This document shows positions 17,253 to 25,034 of a DNA stretch of 32,595 nt, in pieces. Source of the DNA: Curtobacterium sp. MCBA15_008 (GTDB taxonomy: Bacteria > Actinomycetota > Actinomycetes > Actinomycetales > Microbacteriaceae); contig NZ_MJGN01000022.1 of NCBI RefSeq assembly GCF_001865065.1, forward strand, positions 1-32,595, given 5' to 3'. Under the pieces are notes generated by a model. That model worked only from the letters and a program-made list of their open reading frames with translations. It made no database searches and was not told where the DNA came from. Numbering within the stretch: the first letter of the stretch is position 1; every line of letters starts with the position of its first letter. The translations under genes and the position numbers were made by a program.

Positions 17253-17274
17253 ACCGTACGCGGAGGCCTCCGCG
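17253..17274 (-). promoter_or_regulatory. SDR promoter with 16-bp perfect palindrome
   Basis: Minus-strand TACGGT (17253-17258) is a -10 candidate 8 nt before the ATG. Directly upstream sits the perfect palindrome CGCGGAGGCCTCCGCG (17259-17274). A palindrome abutting the -10 inside the spacer is a typical repressor operator position. Confidence 0.45.
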
Positions 17275-17364
17275 GCGTCCGTCAGCTTGCGCGCGCTCCG
17301 GTCAGGCGGCGACGGCGACCCACCCCGACCGTCCGGTCGGTCAGCTCATCAGGGGTTCCGTACG

Positions 17365-17395
17365 TCTGTACAGATTCATCACGGGTCTGTAACGA
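17365..17395 (+). promoter_or_regulatory. TCTGTA repeat pair upstream of the binding-protein gene
   Basis: TCTGTACAGA (17365-17374) is a perfect palindrome. TCTGTAACGA at 17386 repeats its left half exactly 21 bp (two helical turns) downstream. A -10-like TAGCTT lies at 17443-17448. The arrangement could bind a regulator; none is identified. Confidence 0.35.
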
Positions 17396-17524
17396 AACAC
17401 CCAGGGGTGGATGAACGACACACGGGCGAAACACATCCGCCCTAGCTTTCTCGACATCCCACGTGGAGGACGCCGCGCTCGACCCGATGCGGCTCGGCCT
17501 CCGCGCAGAGAAAGGGCTCCACGG

Positions 17525-18856
17525 ATGATCAGAACCACCCGTGCCACCACGGCACTGGCGGTGGCGGGAGCGGCAGCGCTCCTCCTCGCCGCCTGTTCCA
17601 CCACCTCGGGCGACACCTCGCCGTCCTCGTCCGCCTCGGGCGGAGCGAAGAAGGACCCCGCCGCCAGCTGCAAGGCCCCTGACACCCCCGGTACCGACGC
17701 GCTGAAGATCGGCACGATCCTGCCGCTCACCGGTTCGCTCGCGTACCTCAACCCGCCCGCCGAGTCCGGTGTCGGCCTCGCGGTGCAGGACATCAACGCG
17801 GCCGGCGGCGTGCTCGACAAGGACGTCACGATCGACCCCGCCACCGACTCGGGCGACAGCAACGACATGACCGTGTCGAGCTCGGCGGCGACGAAGCTCG
17901 TGAACGCCAAGGTGCCGGTCGCGATCGGCGCCGAGTCCTCGAGCGTCACGCTCAACGTCATCGACCAGCTGACGAGCAACTGCATCGTGGAGATCTCCCC
18001 CGCCAACACGGCGGCGGACCTGTCGGGCTACTCGTCGTACTACTACCGGACCGCTCCGCCGGACTCGGTGCAGGGGTCGGCGCTCGGCCAGCTCGTCACG
18101 GGTGACGGCAACGCCAAGGTCGCGTTCCTGGTCTTCAACGACACCTACGGCACGGGGCTCCGCAACACCGTGCAGAAGGCCGTCGAGGACTCGGGCGGCT
18201 CGATCGTCTACGGCGGCAAGGGCAAGGGCCAGGAGTTCCCGCCCGGACAGACCACGTTCTCGTCCGAGGTGACGGCCGCGCTGGCCGCGAAGCCCGACGC
18301 GATCGTCGTCCTGGCCTTCGACGAGACGAAGTCGATCATCCCGGAGCTCGTCTCGCAGGGGAACAAGGCGAAGATCTACATGTCGGACGGCAACACCGCC
18401 GACTACTCGAAGGACTTCGACAAGGGCACGCTGACCGGCGCGCAGGGCACCATCCCCGGCGCCTCGCCGAAGGACGAGTTCAAGCAGCAGCTCGCCGCCT
18501 TCTACAAGAAGTCGTCCGGCAAGGACCTGGCCGACTACTCGTACGCGGCCGAGTCCTACGACGCCACCGTCCTCGCCGCGCTGGCCGCGGTGAAGGGCAA
18601 GGGCACGGACTCGGGCACCATCCAGGCCAACATGGCCAAGGTGTCCGGAGCCGACGGCGGCACCGAGTGCTCGACGTTCAAGGACTGCGTCGCCCTGCTC
18701 GACAAGGGTGAGGACATCCACTACACGGGTCCGTCGGGCATCGGTCCGTTCGACGACAACAACGACCCGTCGAGCGCCTACATCGGCATCTACAAGTTCG
18801 ACGGCGACAACAAGCCCGTCTACCAGAGCGCCATCCAGGGCTCGATCAAGAAGTAG
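17525..18856 (+). CDS. LivJ-like amino acid ABC transporter substrate-binding lipoprotein
   Basis: A 443-residue extracytoplasmic binding protein of the Peripla_BP_6/LivJ class that would deliver ligand to LivHM. A lipoprotein signal is clear: hydrophobic ALAVAGAAALLL then the lipobox LAAC with Cys24, followed by a Ser-rich linker. The mature part has the ligand-domain start IGTILPLTGSLAYLNPP, AVQDINAAGG, and VAIGAESSSVTLNVID. Two cysteines in the distal part (ECSTFKDCVALL) resemble the usual disulfide loop. The start is ATG at 17525 with AAAGGG about 9 nt upstream; the upstream in-frame extension is rejected because it precedes the signal peptide. It lies about 4 kb from livHMGF and on the opposite strand. 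Confidence 0.93.
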   Translation: MIRTTRATTALAVAGAAALLLAACSTTSGDTSPSSSASGGAKKDPAASCKAPDTPGTDALKIGTILPLTGSLAYLNPPAESGVGLAVQDINAAGGVLDKDVTIDPATDSGDSNDMTVSSSAATKLVNAKVPVAIGAESSSVTLNVIDQLTSNCIVEISPANTAADLSGYSSYYYRTAPPDSVQGSALGQLVTGDGNAKVAFLVFNDTYGTGLRNTVQKAVEDSGGSIVYGGKGKGQEFPPGQTTFSSEVTAALAAKPDAIVVLAFDETKSIIPELVSQGNKAKIYMSDGNTADYSKDFDKGTLTGAQGTIPGASPKDEFKQQLAAFYKKSSGKDLADYSYAAESYDATVLAALAAVKGKGTDSGTIQANMAKVSGADGGTECSTFKDCVALLDKGEDIHYTGPSGIGPFDDNNDPSSAYIGIYKFDGDNKPVYQSAIQGSIKK

Positions 18857-18878
18857 GACACCAGAACCACCCCTCGAG

Positions 18879-18919
18879 AGCGACAGTTCTCCGCGGAACC
18901 CCCGTGGAGAACTGTCGCT
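18879..18919 (+). terminator. Terminator of the binding-protein gene
   Basis: An 18-bp stem (18879-18896 with 18902-18919, one G-U pair), a 5-nt loop, and a short T-run (GCTTTCGCG) after it. It lies about 22 nt after the stop. Confidence 0.8.
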
Positions 18920-18962
18920 TTCGCGGTGCGGGCGGGCGGCCTGGAGGCGCGGCTCAGCCCCG

Positions 18963-19925
18963 TCAGACCGGCTCGGCCGGCGCGGATGCGAGCGCCCGGC
19001 GCCGCGACGCCCGAGCCGCCGCGAAGGAGTCGACGGTCAGGATGACCAGCGCGAGCCACACGATGCCGAAGCCAAACCACCGCGCTCCCGACATCGGCTC
19101 GTGCTGCACGACCACCCCCACGAGCAGCTGCATGATCGGCGCGAGGTACTGCGTCAGCCCGAGCGTGGACAGGCTCACCCGCCGCGCCGACGACGCGAAC
19201 AGCAGCAGCGGCACCGCCGTCGCCGGCCCGGTCAGCAGCGTGACGAGGACGTGCACCCAGCCCTCGCTCGTGAACGTCAGTCCGCCGCCGAGGCCGGTCG
19301 TGCCGAGCACGACGAGCGCCACGACCGCGATCGGCAGCAGCCACACGGTCTCGATCGTCAGGCCGCTCAGGGCGTCTACGGTGCCGCCGACCCGCTTCTT
19401 CACGAGGCCGTACAGGCCGAACGAGAACGCGAGCGCCAGGGAGATCCACGGCATCCGGCCGTAGCCGACCGCGATCACGACGACCGCCACGACGCTGATG
19501 CCGACGGCCGCCCACTGCGCGGGACGGAGGCGTTCGCGGAGCACCAGCACGCCGAGCGCGATCGTGACGAGCGGGTTGATGAAGTACCCGAGCGCCGCCT
19601 CGACCGTGTGGCCGGTGGTCGTGGCAGCGACGTACACGGTCCAGTTCACCAGGATGAGCACCGCGGCCAGGCCCATCACGAGCATCACCCGGCGCTGCGC
19701 CATCAGGGTGCGGGTCCGCAGCCACGAACGGGTCACGGCGATCGCGACCGCGCAGAACACCAGCCCGAAGACGATGCGCCACGCGACGATCTCGAACGCG
19801 CCGGCGGGGGCCATCGCCGCGAAGAGCAGCGGCATGAGTCCCCAGAGTCCGTACGCGACGATGCCCTGGACGACACCCACGGATGCCTCGCTGCGGGGCG
19901 GACGCGCCGGACTCGGTTCACTCAC
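18963..19925 (-). CDS. rarD: RarD-type EamA family transporter
   Basis: A 320-residue polytopic membrane protein with about ten hydrophobic segments in two EamA halves, the drug/metabolite transporter layout. The start GIVAYGLWGLMPLLFAAM and the stretch ILVNWTVYVAATTTGHTVEAALGYFINPL are characteristic of RarD. LGLTQYLAPIMQLLVGVVV lies in the second half. The substrate is unknown; the family was linked historically to chloramphenicol sensitivity. The start is GTG at 19925; TAGGAT 6 nt upstream suggests a leaderless mRNA. It follows groES on the same strand but is separated by a hairpin. Confidence 0.93.
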   Translation of the reverse strand: MSEPSPARPPRSEASVGVVQGIVAYGLWGLMPLLFAAMAPAGAFEIVAWRIVFGLVFCAVAIAVTRSWLRTRTLMAQRRVMLVMGLAAVLILVNWTVYVAATTTGHTVEAALGYFINPLVTIALGVLVLRERLRPAQWAAVGISVVAVVVIAVGYGRMPWISLALAFSFGLYGLVKKRVGGTVDALSGLTIETVWLLPIAVVALVVLGTTGLGGGLTFTSEGWVHVLVTLLTGPATAVPLLLFASSARRVSLSTLGLTQYLAPIMQLLVGVVVQHEPMSGARWFGFGIVWLALVILTVDSFAAARASRRRALASAPAEPV

Positions 19926-19931
19926 GGAACC

Positions 19932-19937
19932 ATCCTA
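19932..19937 (-). promoter_or_regulatory. -10 element (TAGGAT) for rarD
   Basis: Minus-strand TAGGAT ends 6 nt before the rarD GTG start, with no ribosome binding site needed between. Confidence 0.5.
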
Positions 19938-20008
19938 GGAAGCCGGACCGACGCTGCGGACGGACACCGTGCCTCCCGGCCGCCGCGACGTGACCACCGA
20001 CCGGACGC

Positions 20009-20048
20009 GAGAACGCCCCGCCGGCCGGAGCCAACGGGGCGTTCTCGG
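20009..20048 (-). terminator. groES terminator hairpin
   Basis: A perfect 13-bp stem CGAGAACGCCCCG (20009-20021) with its complement at 20036-20048 and a 14-nt loop, just beyond the groES stop. It isolates groES from rarD, so groES looks monocistronic. Confidence 0.8.
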
Positions 20049-20060
20049 TGAGTACTGGAC

Positions 20061-20357
20061 TCAGTGCTCGATGACCGCGAGGACGTCGCGGGCCGAGAGG
20101 ACGAGGAGGTCCTCGCCCGAGTACTTGACCTCGGTGCCGCCGTACTTCGAGTAGATGACCTTGTCACCCACGGCGACGTCGAGCGGGACGCGGTTGCCGT
20201 TGTCGTCGATACGACCCGGACCCACGGCGACGACCTCGCCCTCCTGGGGCTTCTCCTTCGCGGTGTCCGGGATGACCAGACCGGAAGCGGTGGTCTGCTC
20301 CGCCTCGACCTGGCGGATGACGATGCGATCCTCGAGCGGCTTGATGCTGACGGCCAC
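20061..20357 (-). CDS. groES: Co-chaperonin GroES (Cpn10)
   Basis: GroES caps the GroEL chaperonin in the cytosol. The 98-residue product is full length: [34 protein letters not shown] (mobile loop TTASGLVIP near residue 22-30), then [24 protein letters not shown] and ending DVLAVIEH. No groEL follows; a terminator and then rarD do, so groEL must be encoded elsewhere. Two CIRCE operators lie upstream, which predicts HrcA control. Confidence 0.98.
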   Translation of the reverse strand: MAVSIKPLEDRIVIRQVEAEQTTASGLVIPDTAKEKPQEGEVVAVGPGRIDDNGNRVPLDVAVGDKVIYSKYGGTEVKYSGEDLLVLSARDVLAVIEH

Positions 20358-20405
20358 GGTGACCTCTTCTTTCTCGGTAGAGACTCGGTACTGATGAAAA
20401 CCGGG

Positions 20406-20432
20406 TTGGCACTACGCACAGGAGAGTGCCAA
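20406..20432. promoter_or_regulatory. CIRCE operator, groES-proximal
   Basis: TTGGCACTA, 9-nt spacer, GAGTGCCAA: the 9-9-9 arrangement of the HrcA-binding CIRCE element, with one arm mismatch at the ninth base. It lies about 50 bp upstream of the groES start. Confidence 0.85.
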
Positions 20433-20451
20433 CGCCAACTCTAGGAGGTCG

Positions 20452-20478
20452 TTGGCACTCGGTCAATCCGAGTGCCAA
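20452..20478. promoter_or_regulatory. CIRCE operator, distal, perfect arms
   Basis: TTGGCACTC, 9-nt spacer, GAGTGCCAA with perfect arms. It begins 46 bp after the first copy begins and lies 39 bp upstream of the divergent methyltransferase start, so HrcA could also affect that gene. Confidence 0.9.
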
Positions 20479-20517
20479 CCCAGGTCGAGCCTCTCGGCGA
20501 CCTGGGAGGATCGACGC

Positions 20518-21720
20518 GTGGAAGCCGCCGACCTCGCCCAGTTGCTCACCCCCGCGGGGATGGCCCTGCTCGACCGTACCCCGGCCGTCTCGGACGGCGG
20601 TGAGATCGTGCGGGTCGTCGCTCGGCTGCGGGCCGAAGGGCACGATCCCGGGCTCGTGGCAGCGGTCCTGACGCAGGCGAAGCTCCGGCAGAAGGCGCGG
20701 GGGAAGTTCGGCGACTTCGCGGCCCGCATGCTCTTCACCGAGGCCGGCCTCGAGCAGGCCACCCGCCTGCAGGTCGCCGCACAGCACGCCGGACGCTTCG
20801 CAGCCGCAGGGCTGACCCGGGTCGCCGACCTCGGCTGCGGGATCGGCGGGGACGCGTTGGCGATGGCGGCGCTCGACCTCGACGTCACCGCCGTCGACCG
20901 CGACGAGGTGACCGCGGCCGTCGCCACGCACAACCTCGCACCCTGGCCGAACGCCCGGGTCGAACTCGGCGACGCGGCGTCGTTCGACGTGTCCACGGTC
21001 GACGGCGTCTGGATGGACCCCGCACGACGCACCTCCGGTCACTCGGACACCCGCCGCCTGGCGGACCCGGACGACTGGTCGCCGTCGCTCGACACCGTGT
21101 TCGCAGCCGCGACGACGACCCCCACCGGTGTGAAGCTCGGTCCGGGCGTCGACCGCGACCTGATCCCGGACACCGCCGAGGCGCAGTGGACCTCCGTCGA
21201 CCGCGAGGTCGTCGAACTCGCCCTGTGGTTCGGCCCGCTCGCCCGACCGGGCGTCCGGCGCGCCGCGACCGTGATCGGGTCGCACGGCATCGCCGAACTC
21301 GTCGGGGCCGCCGACGCCGAGGACGTGGAGGTCGGTCCCCTCGGCTCGTACCTCTACGAACCCGACGGCGCCGTCATCCGGGCGCGCCTCATCGGAGACC
21401 TCGCGCGCTCCCTCGACGGCCGCATGCTCTCCGAGGGCATCGCGTACGTGACCTCCGACCGGGCCGTCACCACCCCGTTCGCGCAGGGGTTCCGCGTGCT
21501 CGACACGATGCCGCTCGACGTGAAGAAGCTCGCGGCACGTCTCGCGGCCGACGACGTCGGCACGGTGGAGATCAAGAAGCGCGGCGTCGACGTCGACCCG
21601 GCGCAGTTCCGCAAGCGGCTGCGGTTGCGTGGCAGCGGTCGCGTCACGCTCGTGCTCACCCGCCTGGAGGGACGGCACACCGCGATCTTGTGCGAACGGC
21701 TCTCCGAGACGGCCGGGTAG
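20518..21720 (+). CDS. Class I SAM-dependent methyltransferase with THUMP-like domain
   Basis: A 400-residue protein of the actinobacterial THUMP-like methyltransferase family; an RNA substrate is suggested by the domain but not proven. An N-terminal helical part (about 1-95) precedes the Rossmann SAM motif DLGCGIGGDALAMAAL near 105 and VTAVDRD. The family signature WMDPARRT lies near 165. The C-terminal THUMP-like part reads KKRGVDVDPAQFRKRLRL and ends ERLSETAG. I chose GTG at 20518 because GGGAGGA lies 7 nt upstream; a longer frame starts inside the CIRCE element. It is divergent from groES and shares its control region. Confidence 0.9.
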   Translation: MEAADLAQLLTPAGMALLDRTPAVSDGGEIVRVVARLRAEGHDPGLVAAVLTQAKLRQKARGKFGDFAARMLFTEAGLEQATRLQVAAQHAGRFAAAGLTRVADLGCGIGGDALAMAALDLDVTAVDRDEVTAAVATHNLAPWPNARVELGDAASFDVSTVDGVWMDPARRTSGHSDTRRLADPDDWSPSLDTVFAAATTTPTGVKLGPGVDRDLIPDTAEAQWTSVDREVVELALWFGPLARPGVRRAATVIGSHGIAELVGAADAEDVEVGPLGSYLYEPDGAVIRARLIGDLARSLDGRMLSEGIAYVTSDRAVTTPFAQGFRVLDTMPLDVKKLAARLAADDVGTVEIKKRGVDVDPAQFRKRLRLRGSGRVTLVLTRLEGRHTAILCERLSETAG

Positions 21721-21740
21721 GGCGCGGTTCGGGCGGGATC

Positions 21741-21802
21741 CGCACAACGGAAGTGGCCCCGAATCGCGGGATTCCGCGGTTCGAGGCCACTTCGGTTGTG
21801 CG
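21741..21802. terminator. Long palindrome with 29-bp arms between convergent genes
   Basis: The arms at 21741-21769 and 21774-21802 enclose a 4-nt loop (GATT). Three of 29 positions are imperfect, at least one being G-U on each strand. It lies between the methyltransferase stop (21720) and the DUF4190-gene stop (21835), so it probably terminates both. Arm length matches the palindromes at 15305 and 16329, but the sequence is unrelated. Confidence 0.78.
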
Positions 21803-21834
21803 AACGGCCGGTTCGCCGGGCCGGGCTGGCCGGG

Positions 21835-22713
21835 TCAGCCGATGAAGGCGCCCGAGTCGTAGCTGTTGTAGTCGTAGTCCGACGAGTACGACCCGGAGAT
21901 CGCCCCGATGACCACGAAGAGCCCGACGATCAGGATGAACAGGCCCGTCAGTGCCCATCCGCCGATGACCCCGGCGAGCGCCAGACCGCGGCCGCCCTCA
22001 CCGGACTGCTTGATCTTGCCGAGGGCGATGTGGCCCATGATCGCGCCGGCGGGGCTCGCCAGGATCACGAGCGGCCAGATGATGATGCCGCCGAACGCGA
22101 AGACGATCGAGAGGATCGCGAGCGTGTTCGTCTTCGGACGCTGCGCGTACGGCTGGTAGCCGGCGGGGGCGTAGGGGTTCTGCTGGCCGGTCGCATACGG
22201 GTTCTGCGGGGCGCCGTAGCCGGGCTGCCCGCCCTGCTGGCCGTACTGAGCGCCCGGCTGACTGCTCTGCTGCTGGCCGTACTGACCGCTCGGTTGGCCG
22301 GGTGCGGCGTACGGGTTCTGCGGGGCGCCGGAGCCCGGCTGGCCGTTCTGCTGGCCGTACTGTCCGCCCTGGCCGTACTGCCCGCCCTGCTGGCCGTACT
22401 GGCCGCTCTGCTGACCGGGAGCGGCGTACGGGTTCTGTGGAGCCGCGTACCCACCCGAGACGCCCTGCGTCGCCGATCCCTGGCCGGACTGCGCCCACGG
22501 GTCAGTCGGCGCAGGGGCGGGGGCGGATGCCGGGGCTTCCGGGGCGGAGGCGCCGTACTGCTGCGACTGGCCGCCGTCGGCCTGCCCACCGTCGTACTGC
22601 CCGGCGTCAGGCTGTCCGGACGTCGGCTGCGCGCTCTGCTCCGGCTGGTTCGCTGACGCGCCACCCTCCGGCGTCGTCTCGCCCGGCTTCGGCCACTGGT
22701 TCTGATCGGACAC
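21835..22713 (-). CDS. DUF4190 membrane protein with Q/G/Y/P-rich repeats
   Basis: A 292-residue protein of unknown function. Residues 1 to about 185 are low complexity (GQYGQQ, QNPYAAPGQ and NPYA units), likely disordered and cytoplasmic. About 190-280 form a DUF4190 domain with two membrane helices (ILSIVFAFGGIIIWPLVIL and LALAGVIGGWALTGLFILIVGLFVV) around a GHIALGKIKQSGEGGRGLA loop. The tail SSDYDYNSYDSG is tyrosine- and acid-rich. The start is GTG at 22713 (SDQNQWPKPGE) with GAGAGGGG upstream. It lies 87 nt after tsaD on the same strand. Confidence 0.88.
   Translation of the reverse strand: MSDQNQWPKPGETTPEGGASANQPEQSAQPTSGQPDAGQYDGGQADGGQSQQYGASAPEAPASAPAPAPTDPWAQSGQGSATQGVSGGYAAPQNPYAAPGQQSGQYGQQGGQYGQGGQYGQQNGQPGSGAPQNPYAAPGQPSGQYGQQQSSQPGAQYGQQGGQPGYGAPQNPYATGQQNPYAPAGYQPYAQRPKTNTLAILSIVFAFGGIIIWPLVILASPAGAIMGHIALGKIKQSGEGGRGLALAGVIGGWALTGLFILIVGLFVVIGAISGSYSSDYDYNSYDSGAFIG
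22190..22450. repeat. Intragenic repeats encoding NPYA/GQYGQQ units
   Basis: The motif ACGGGTTCTG followed by a GGGGCGCC-like block recurs near 22195, 22309 and 22426, at 114-117 bp spacing, with shorter CTGCTGGCCGTACTG copies between. These encode the APQNPYA and GQYGQQ repeats of the DUF4190 protein and are prone to length change. Confidence 0.75.
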
Positions 22714-22800
22714 CGTCCACCCCTCTCGGCACCTCGGTCGTCGGTGCCCTGTGAATCCTCCCACAGACGACTTGCCGCCGCCCTGGGACGGTGCGCGGGG

Positions 22801-23850
22801 TCAGACCTGGACGGTCGTCACCGGCAGCGTCGAGTCCGCAGCGATGCCGAGGTCGCTCGGCGCGCGCCCCTCCGCGACCAACCGCGCACCGATGGCCGCG
22901 ATCATCGCGCCGTTGTCGGTGCAGAGGTCGAGCGGCGGGATCCGGAGCTCGACCCCGGCCGCCGCACAGCGTTCCTCGGCCACCGCTCGGAGCCGGGCGT
23001 TCGCCACGACACCGCCGCCGAGCAGGAGTCGGTCGACCCCGGTGTCCCGGCAGGCGTTCAGCGCCTTCGTGATGAGCACGTCGACCACGGCCTCGCGGAA
23101 GCTCGCGGCGACGTCGGCCACCGGGACCTCGCGACCTTCGTCACGGCACCGCTCCACCCAGCGTGCGACCGAGGTCTTCAGCCCGGAGAACGAGAAGTCG
23201 TAGCGGTGCGCGGCCAGGTCCTTCGGCAGCGTCAGGCCGCGTGGGAACCGGATCGCCGTCGGGTCGCCGTCGGCTGCCGCCCGGTCGATCTGCGGGCCGC
23301 CGGGGTACGGCAGCCCGAGCAGTCGTGCGACCTTGTCGAACGCTTCGCCCGCGGCGTCGTCGATCGTCTCGCCCAGGAGTTCGACGTCCCCGACCAGGTC
23401 GCGCACGAGCAGCAGCGACGTGTGCCCGCCGGACACCAGCAGCGCCACCGTCGGCAGGTCGATCTCGGTGCCGTCCGCCCGCAGGACGTCGGCCCCGACG
23501 TGTCCGACCAGGTGGTTCACGCCGTACAGGGGCTTGCCCGTCGCCACGGCGAGGGCCTTCGCCGCGCCGACGCCGACCATGAGTGCTCCGGCCAGGCCCG
23601 GGCCCGCGGTCACCGCGACGGCGTCGAGCTCGTCGAGCGTGACGCCCGCCTGCTCCAGCGCGGCCTCGAGCGTCGGCGTCATCGCCTCGAGGTGTGCGCG
23701 TGCGGCCACCTCGGGCACGACGCCGCCGTAGCGCGCGTGCTCCTCCATGCTCGACGCGATGACGTTCGCGAGCAGGGTGCTCCCCCGCACGATCCCGACG
23801 CCGGTCTCGTCGCAGCTCGTCTCGATGCCGAGCACCAGTGGTTCAGCCAT
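22801..23850 (-). CDS. tsaD: tRNA t6A threonylcarbamoyltransferase TsaD
   Basis: TsaD transfers the threonylcarbamoyl group to A37 of ANN-decoding tRNAs, working with TsaB and TsaE encoded just upstream. The 349-residue ASKHA-fold protein has [13 protein letters not shown], the metal-binding region [40 protein letters not shown], the FSFSGLKT segment and [20 protein letters not shown] lies near the C terminus. The start is ATG at 23850 with AGGAGG 7 nt upstream; it overlaps the end of rimI by 8 nt. Full length and canonical. Confidence 0.98.
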   Translation of the reverse strand: MAEPLVLGIETSCDETGVGIVRGSTLLANVIASSMEEHARYGGVVPEVAARAHLEAMTPTLEAALEQAGVTLDELDAVAVTAGPGLAGALMVGVGAAKALAVATGKPLYGVNHLVGHVGADVLRADGTEIDLPTVALLVSGGHTSLLLVRDLVGDVELLGETIDDAAGEAFDKVARLLGLPYPGGPQIDRAAADGDPTAIRFPRGLTLPKDLAAHRYDFSFSGLKTSVARWVERCRDEGREVPVADVAASFREAVVDVLITKALNACRDTGVDRLLLGGGVVANARLRAVAEERCAAAGVELRIPPLDLCTDNGAMIAAIGARLVAEGRAPSDLGIAADSTLPVTTVQV

Positions 23851-24370
23851 CGAGGGCCTCCTGTCCGATCGGTCCCGGGCCGTCCGTGGCACCGTGCGGG
23901 AGCTCCGCGCGCATCACCCACGCGTCGACGCCGTCCGGCTGGTAGTAGCGGGGACGGACCGCGATCCGCTCGAACCCGAACGCGGTGTACATCGCCTGCG
24001 CGACGGGGTTGTCGGCGCGGACCTCGAGGAAGACCTCGTGCACGCCACGGCGTCGGGCCTCGTCGAGGAGCTCGGTGAAGAGCACCCGGCCGATGCCCTT
24101 CCCCCGCTGGTCGGCGGCGACCGCGATGGTCTGCACGTCCGCCACCGGGTTACCGGCGAGCGACGAGAGCCCGGCGTAGCCGACGACCGTCGGCGCACCG
24201 CCCTCGGTCGTCTCGACGACGACGTAGTACCCGTGCGGCGAGTACAGCTCACCGGACATCTGCGACGCCGACCACGCGTCCGTCGGGAACGACGCGTGCT
24301 CGAGCCACATCACGTCGTCGAGGTCCTGCGGGTGGGCGCGCCGCAGGCGCAGGCCATCGGGCAGGGTCAC
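23843..24370 (-). CDS. rimI: GNAT acetyltransferase RimI-like
   Basis: A 175-residue GNAT-fold N-alpha-acetyltransferase; RimI acetylates the N terminus of ribosomal protein S18 and, in actinobacteria, other proteins. Visible motifs are [21 protein letters not shown], the acetyl-CoA loop ([10 protein letters not shown], about 88-97), [30 protein letters not shown], which is very typical of RimI, and a short tail. The GTG start (24368-24370) overlaps the tsaB TGA as GTGA. It is part of the tsaB-rimI-tsaD unit. Confidence 0.94.
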   Translation of the reverse strand: MTLPDGLRLRRAHPQDLDDVMWLEHASFPTDAWSASQMSGELYSPHGYYVVVETTEGGAPTVVGYAGLSSLAGNPVADVQTIAVAADQRGKGIGRVLFTELLDEARRRGVHEVFLEVRADNPVAQAMYTAFGFERIAVRPRYYQPDGVDAWVMRAELPHGATDGPGPIGQEALDG

Positions 24371-24993
24371 TGCTTGACCCGCTTCGGCGCGCCCGGCATC
24401 GTCACGTCGGGATCACGCAGGTAGAGCGGGGTGTCGTCGGCGAAGGGCGCACCGGACGCGAGCCGGTCCACGGCGAGCGCCCCGAGCCTCCAGGCCGGGA
24501 TGGACGCGACGGTCACGCGGTCCCAGCCCACCGCTTCTGGCCTGGAGGCGCGGATCGCCTCGTCGAGGTCCGCCGGCTTGGCGAGTCCGGGGCCGGCCAC
24601 GCGGACGCCGTCGGCGTCGTAGACGCTCCAGTAGACCTCGCGGCGTCGGGCGTCCGTGAGGACGACGAACGGGCCGCCCTGCGGCTGGTCGGCCGCGACC
24701 CCGTCGTGGCTGACCAGCGGGAGCAAGGGGACTCCGCGAGCCGCGGCGAAGGTGCGGGCGGCGGCGATGCCGACGCGGAGGCCGGTGAACGGTCCGGGGC
24801 CCATGCCCGCGACGACGGCGGTGACCTCGGCGGGGCTGATGCCGGCCTCGTCGAGGACCTCGGCGAGGAAGGGGCCGATCACCTCGGCGTGCCGACGGCT
24901 GTCCTCGGTGTCGCGGGTCGCGAGTGCGCGGCCGGTCGTCGGGTCGACGACGGCGACGGAGGTCCCGGCGGAGGTGTCGATCGCGAGCAGCAC
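24367..24993 (-). CDS. tsaB: tRNA t6A biosynthesis protein TsaB
   Basis: TsaB dimerises with TsaD and is needed for t6A synthesis. The 208-residue protein begins LLAIDTSAGTSVAVVD and has the hallmark GMGPGPFTGLRVGIAAARTFA and LVSHDGVAA. I chose GTG at 24993 because the family N terminus begins there and a TACGAT -10 lies 6 nt upstream, pointing to a leaderless mRNA separate from tsaE. Within the gene an 11-bp inverted repeat (24486-24496 with 24539-24549) carries the dispersed GCCTGGAGGCGCG element and is translated in frame (RASRP). Confidence 0.95.
   Translation of the reverse strand: MLLAIDTSAGTSVAVVDPTTGRALATRDTEDSRRHAEVIGPFLAEVLDEAGISPAEVTAVVAGMGPGPFTGLRVGIAAARTFAAARGVPLLPLVSHDGVAADQPQGGPFVVLTDARRREVYWSVYDADGVRVAGPGLAKPADLDEAIRASRPEAVGWDRVTVASIPAWRLGALAVDRLASGAPFADDTPLYLRDPDVTMPGAPKRVKQ
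24486..24549. repeat. Inverted repeat of the dispersed CTGGAGGC element inside tsaB
   Basis: GCCTCCAGGCC (24486-24496) and its complement GGCCTGGAGGC (24539-24549) are 42 nt apart in the coding sequence. The same core forms the terminator at 5707-5745 and recurs at 9161-9173 and 18939-18951. Confidence 0.7.
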
Positions 24994-24999
24994 CCGTCC

Positions 25000-25005
25000 A
25001 TCGTA
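25000..25005 (-). promoter_or_regulatory. -10 element (TACGAT) for tsaB
   Basis: Minus-strand TACGAT ends 6 nt before the tsaB GTG. It gives tsaB-rimI-tsaD an own promoter at the edge of the island that splits the operon. Confidence 0.5.
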
Positions 25006-25034
25006 GGCGTGGCGGACGGTCCCCACTGCGGCAC

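Noticed and set aside
17391..17400. GTAACGAAAC upstream of the LivJ-like gene as a GlnR box
   Set aside because: The GTNAC and GAAAC halves are present but directly adjacent, not separated by six bases as in known GlnR sites, and no second pair is nearby.
22180..22450. Repeats near 22200-22440 as a CRISPR array
   Set aside because: The repeats are in frame within a coding sequence, encode low-complexity NPYA/GQYGQQ units, vary in length, and lack unique spacers.
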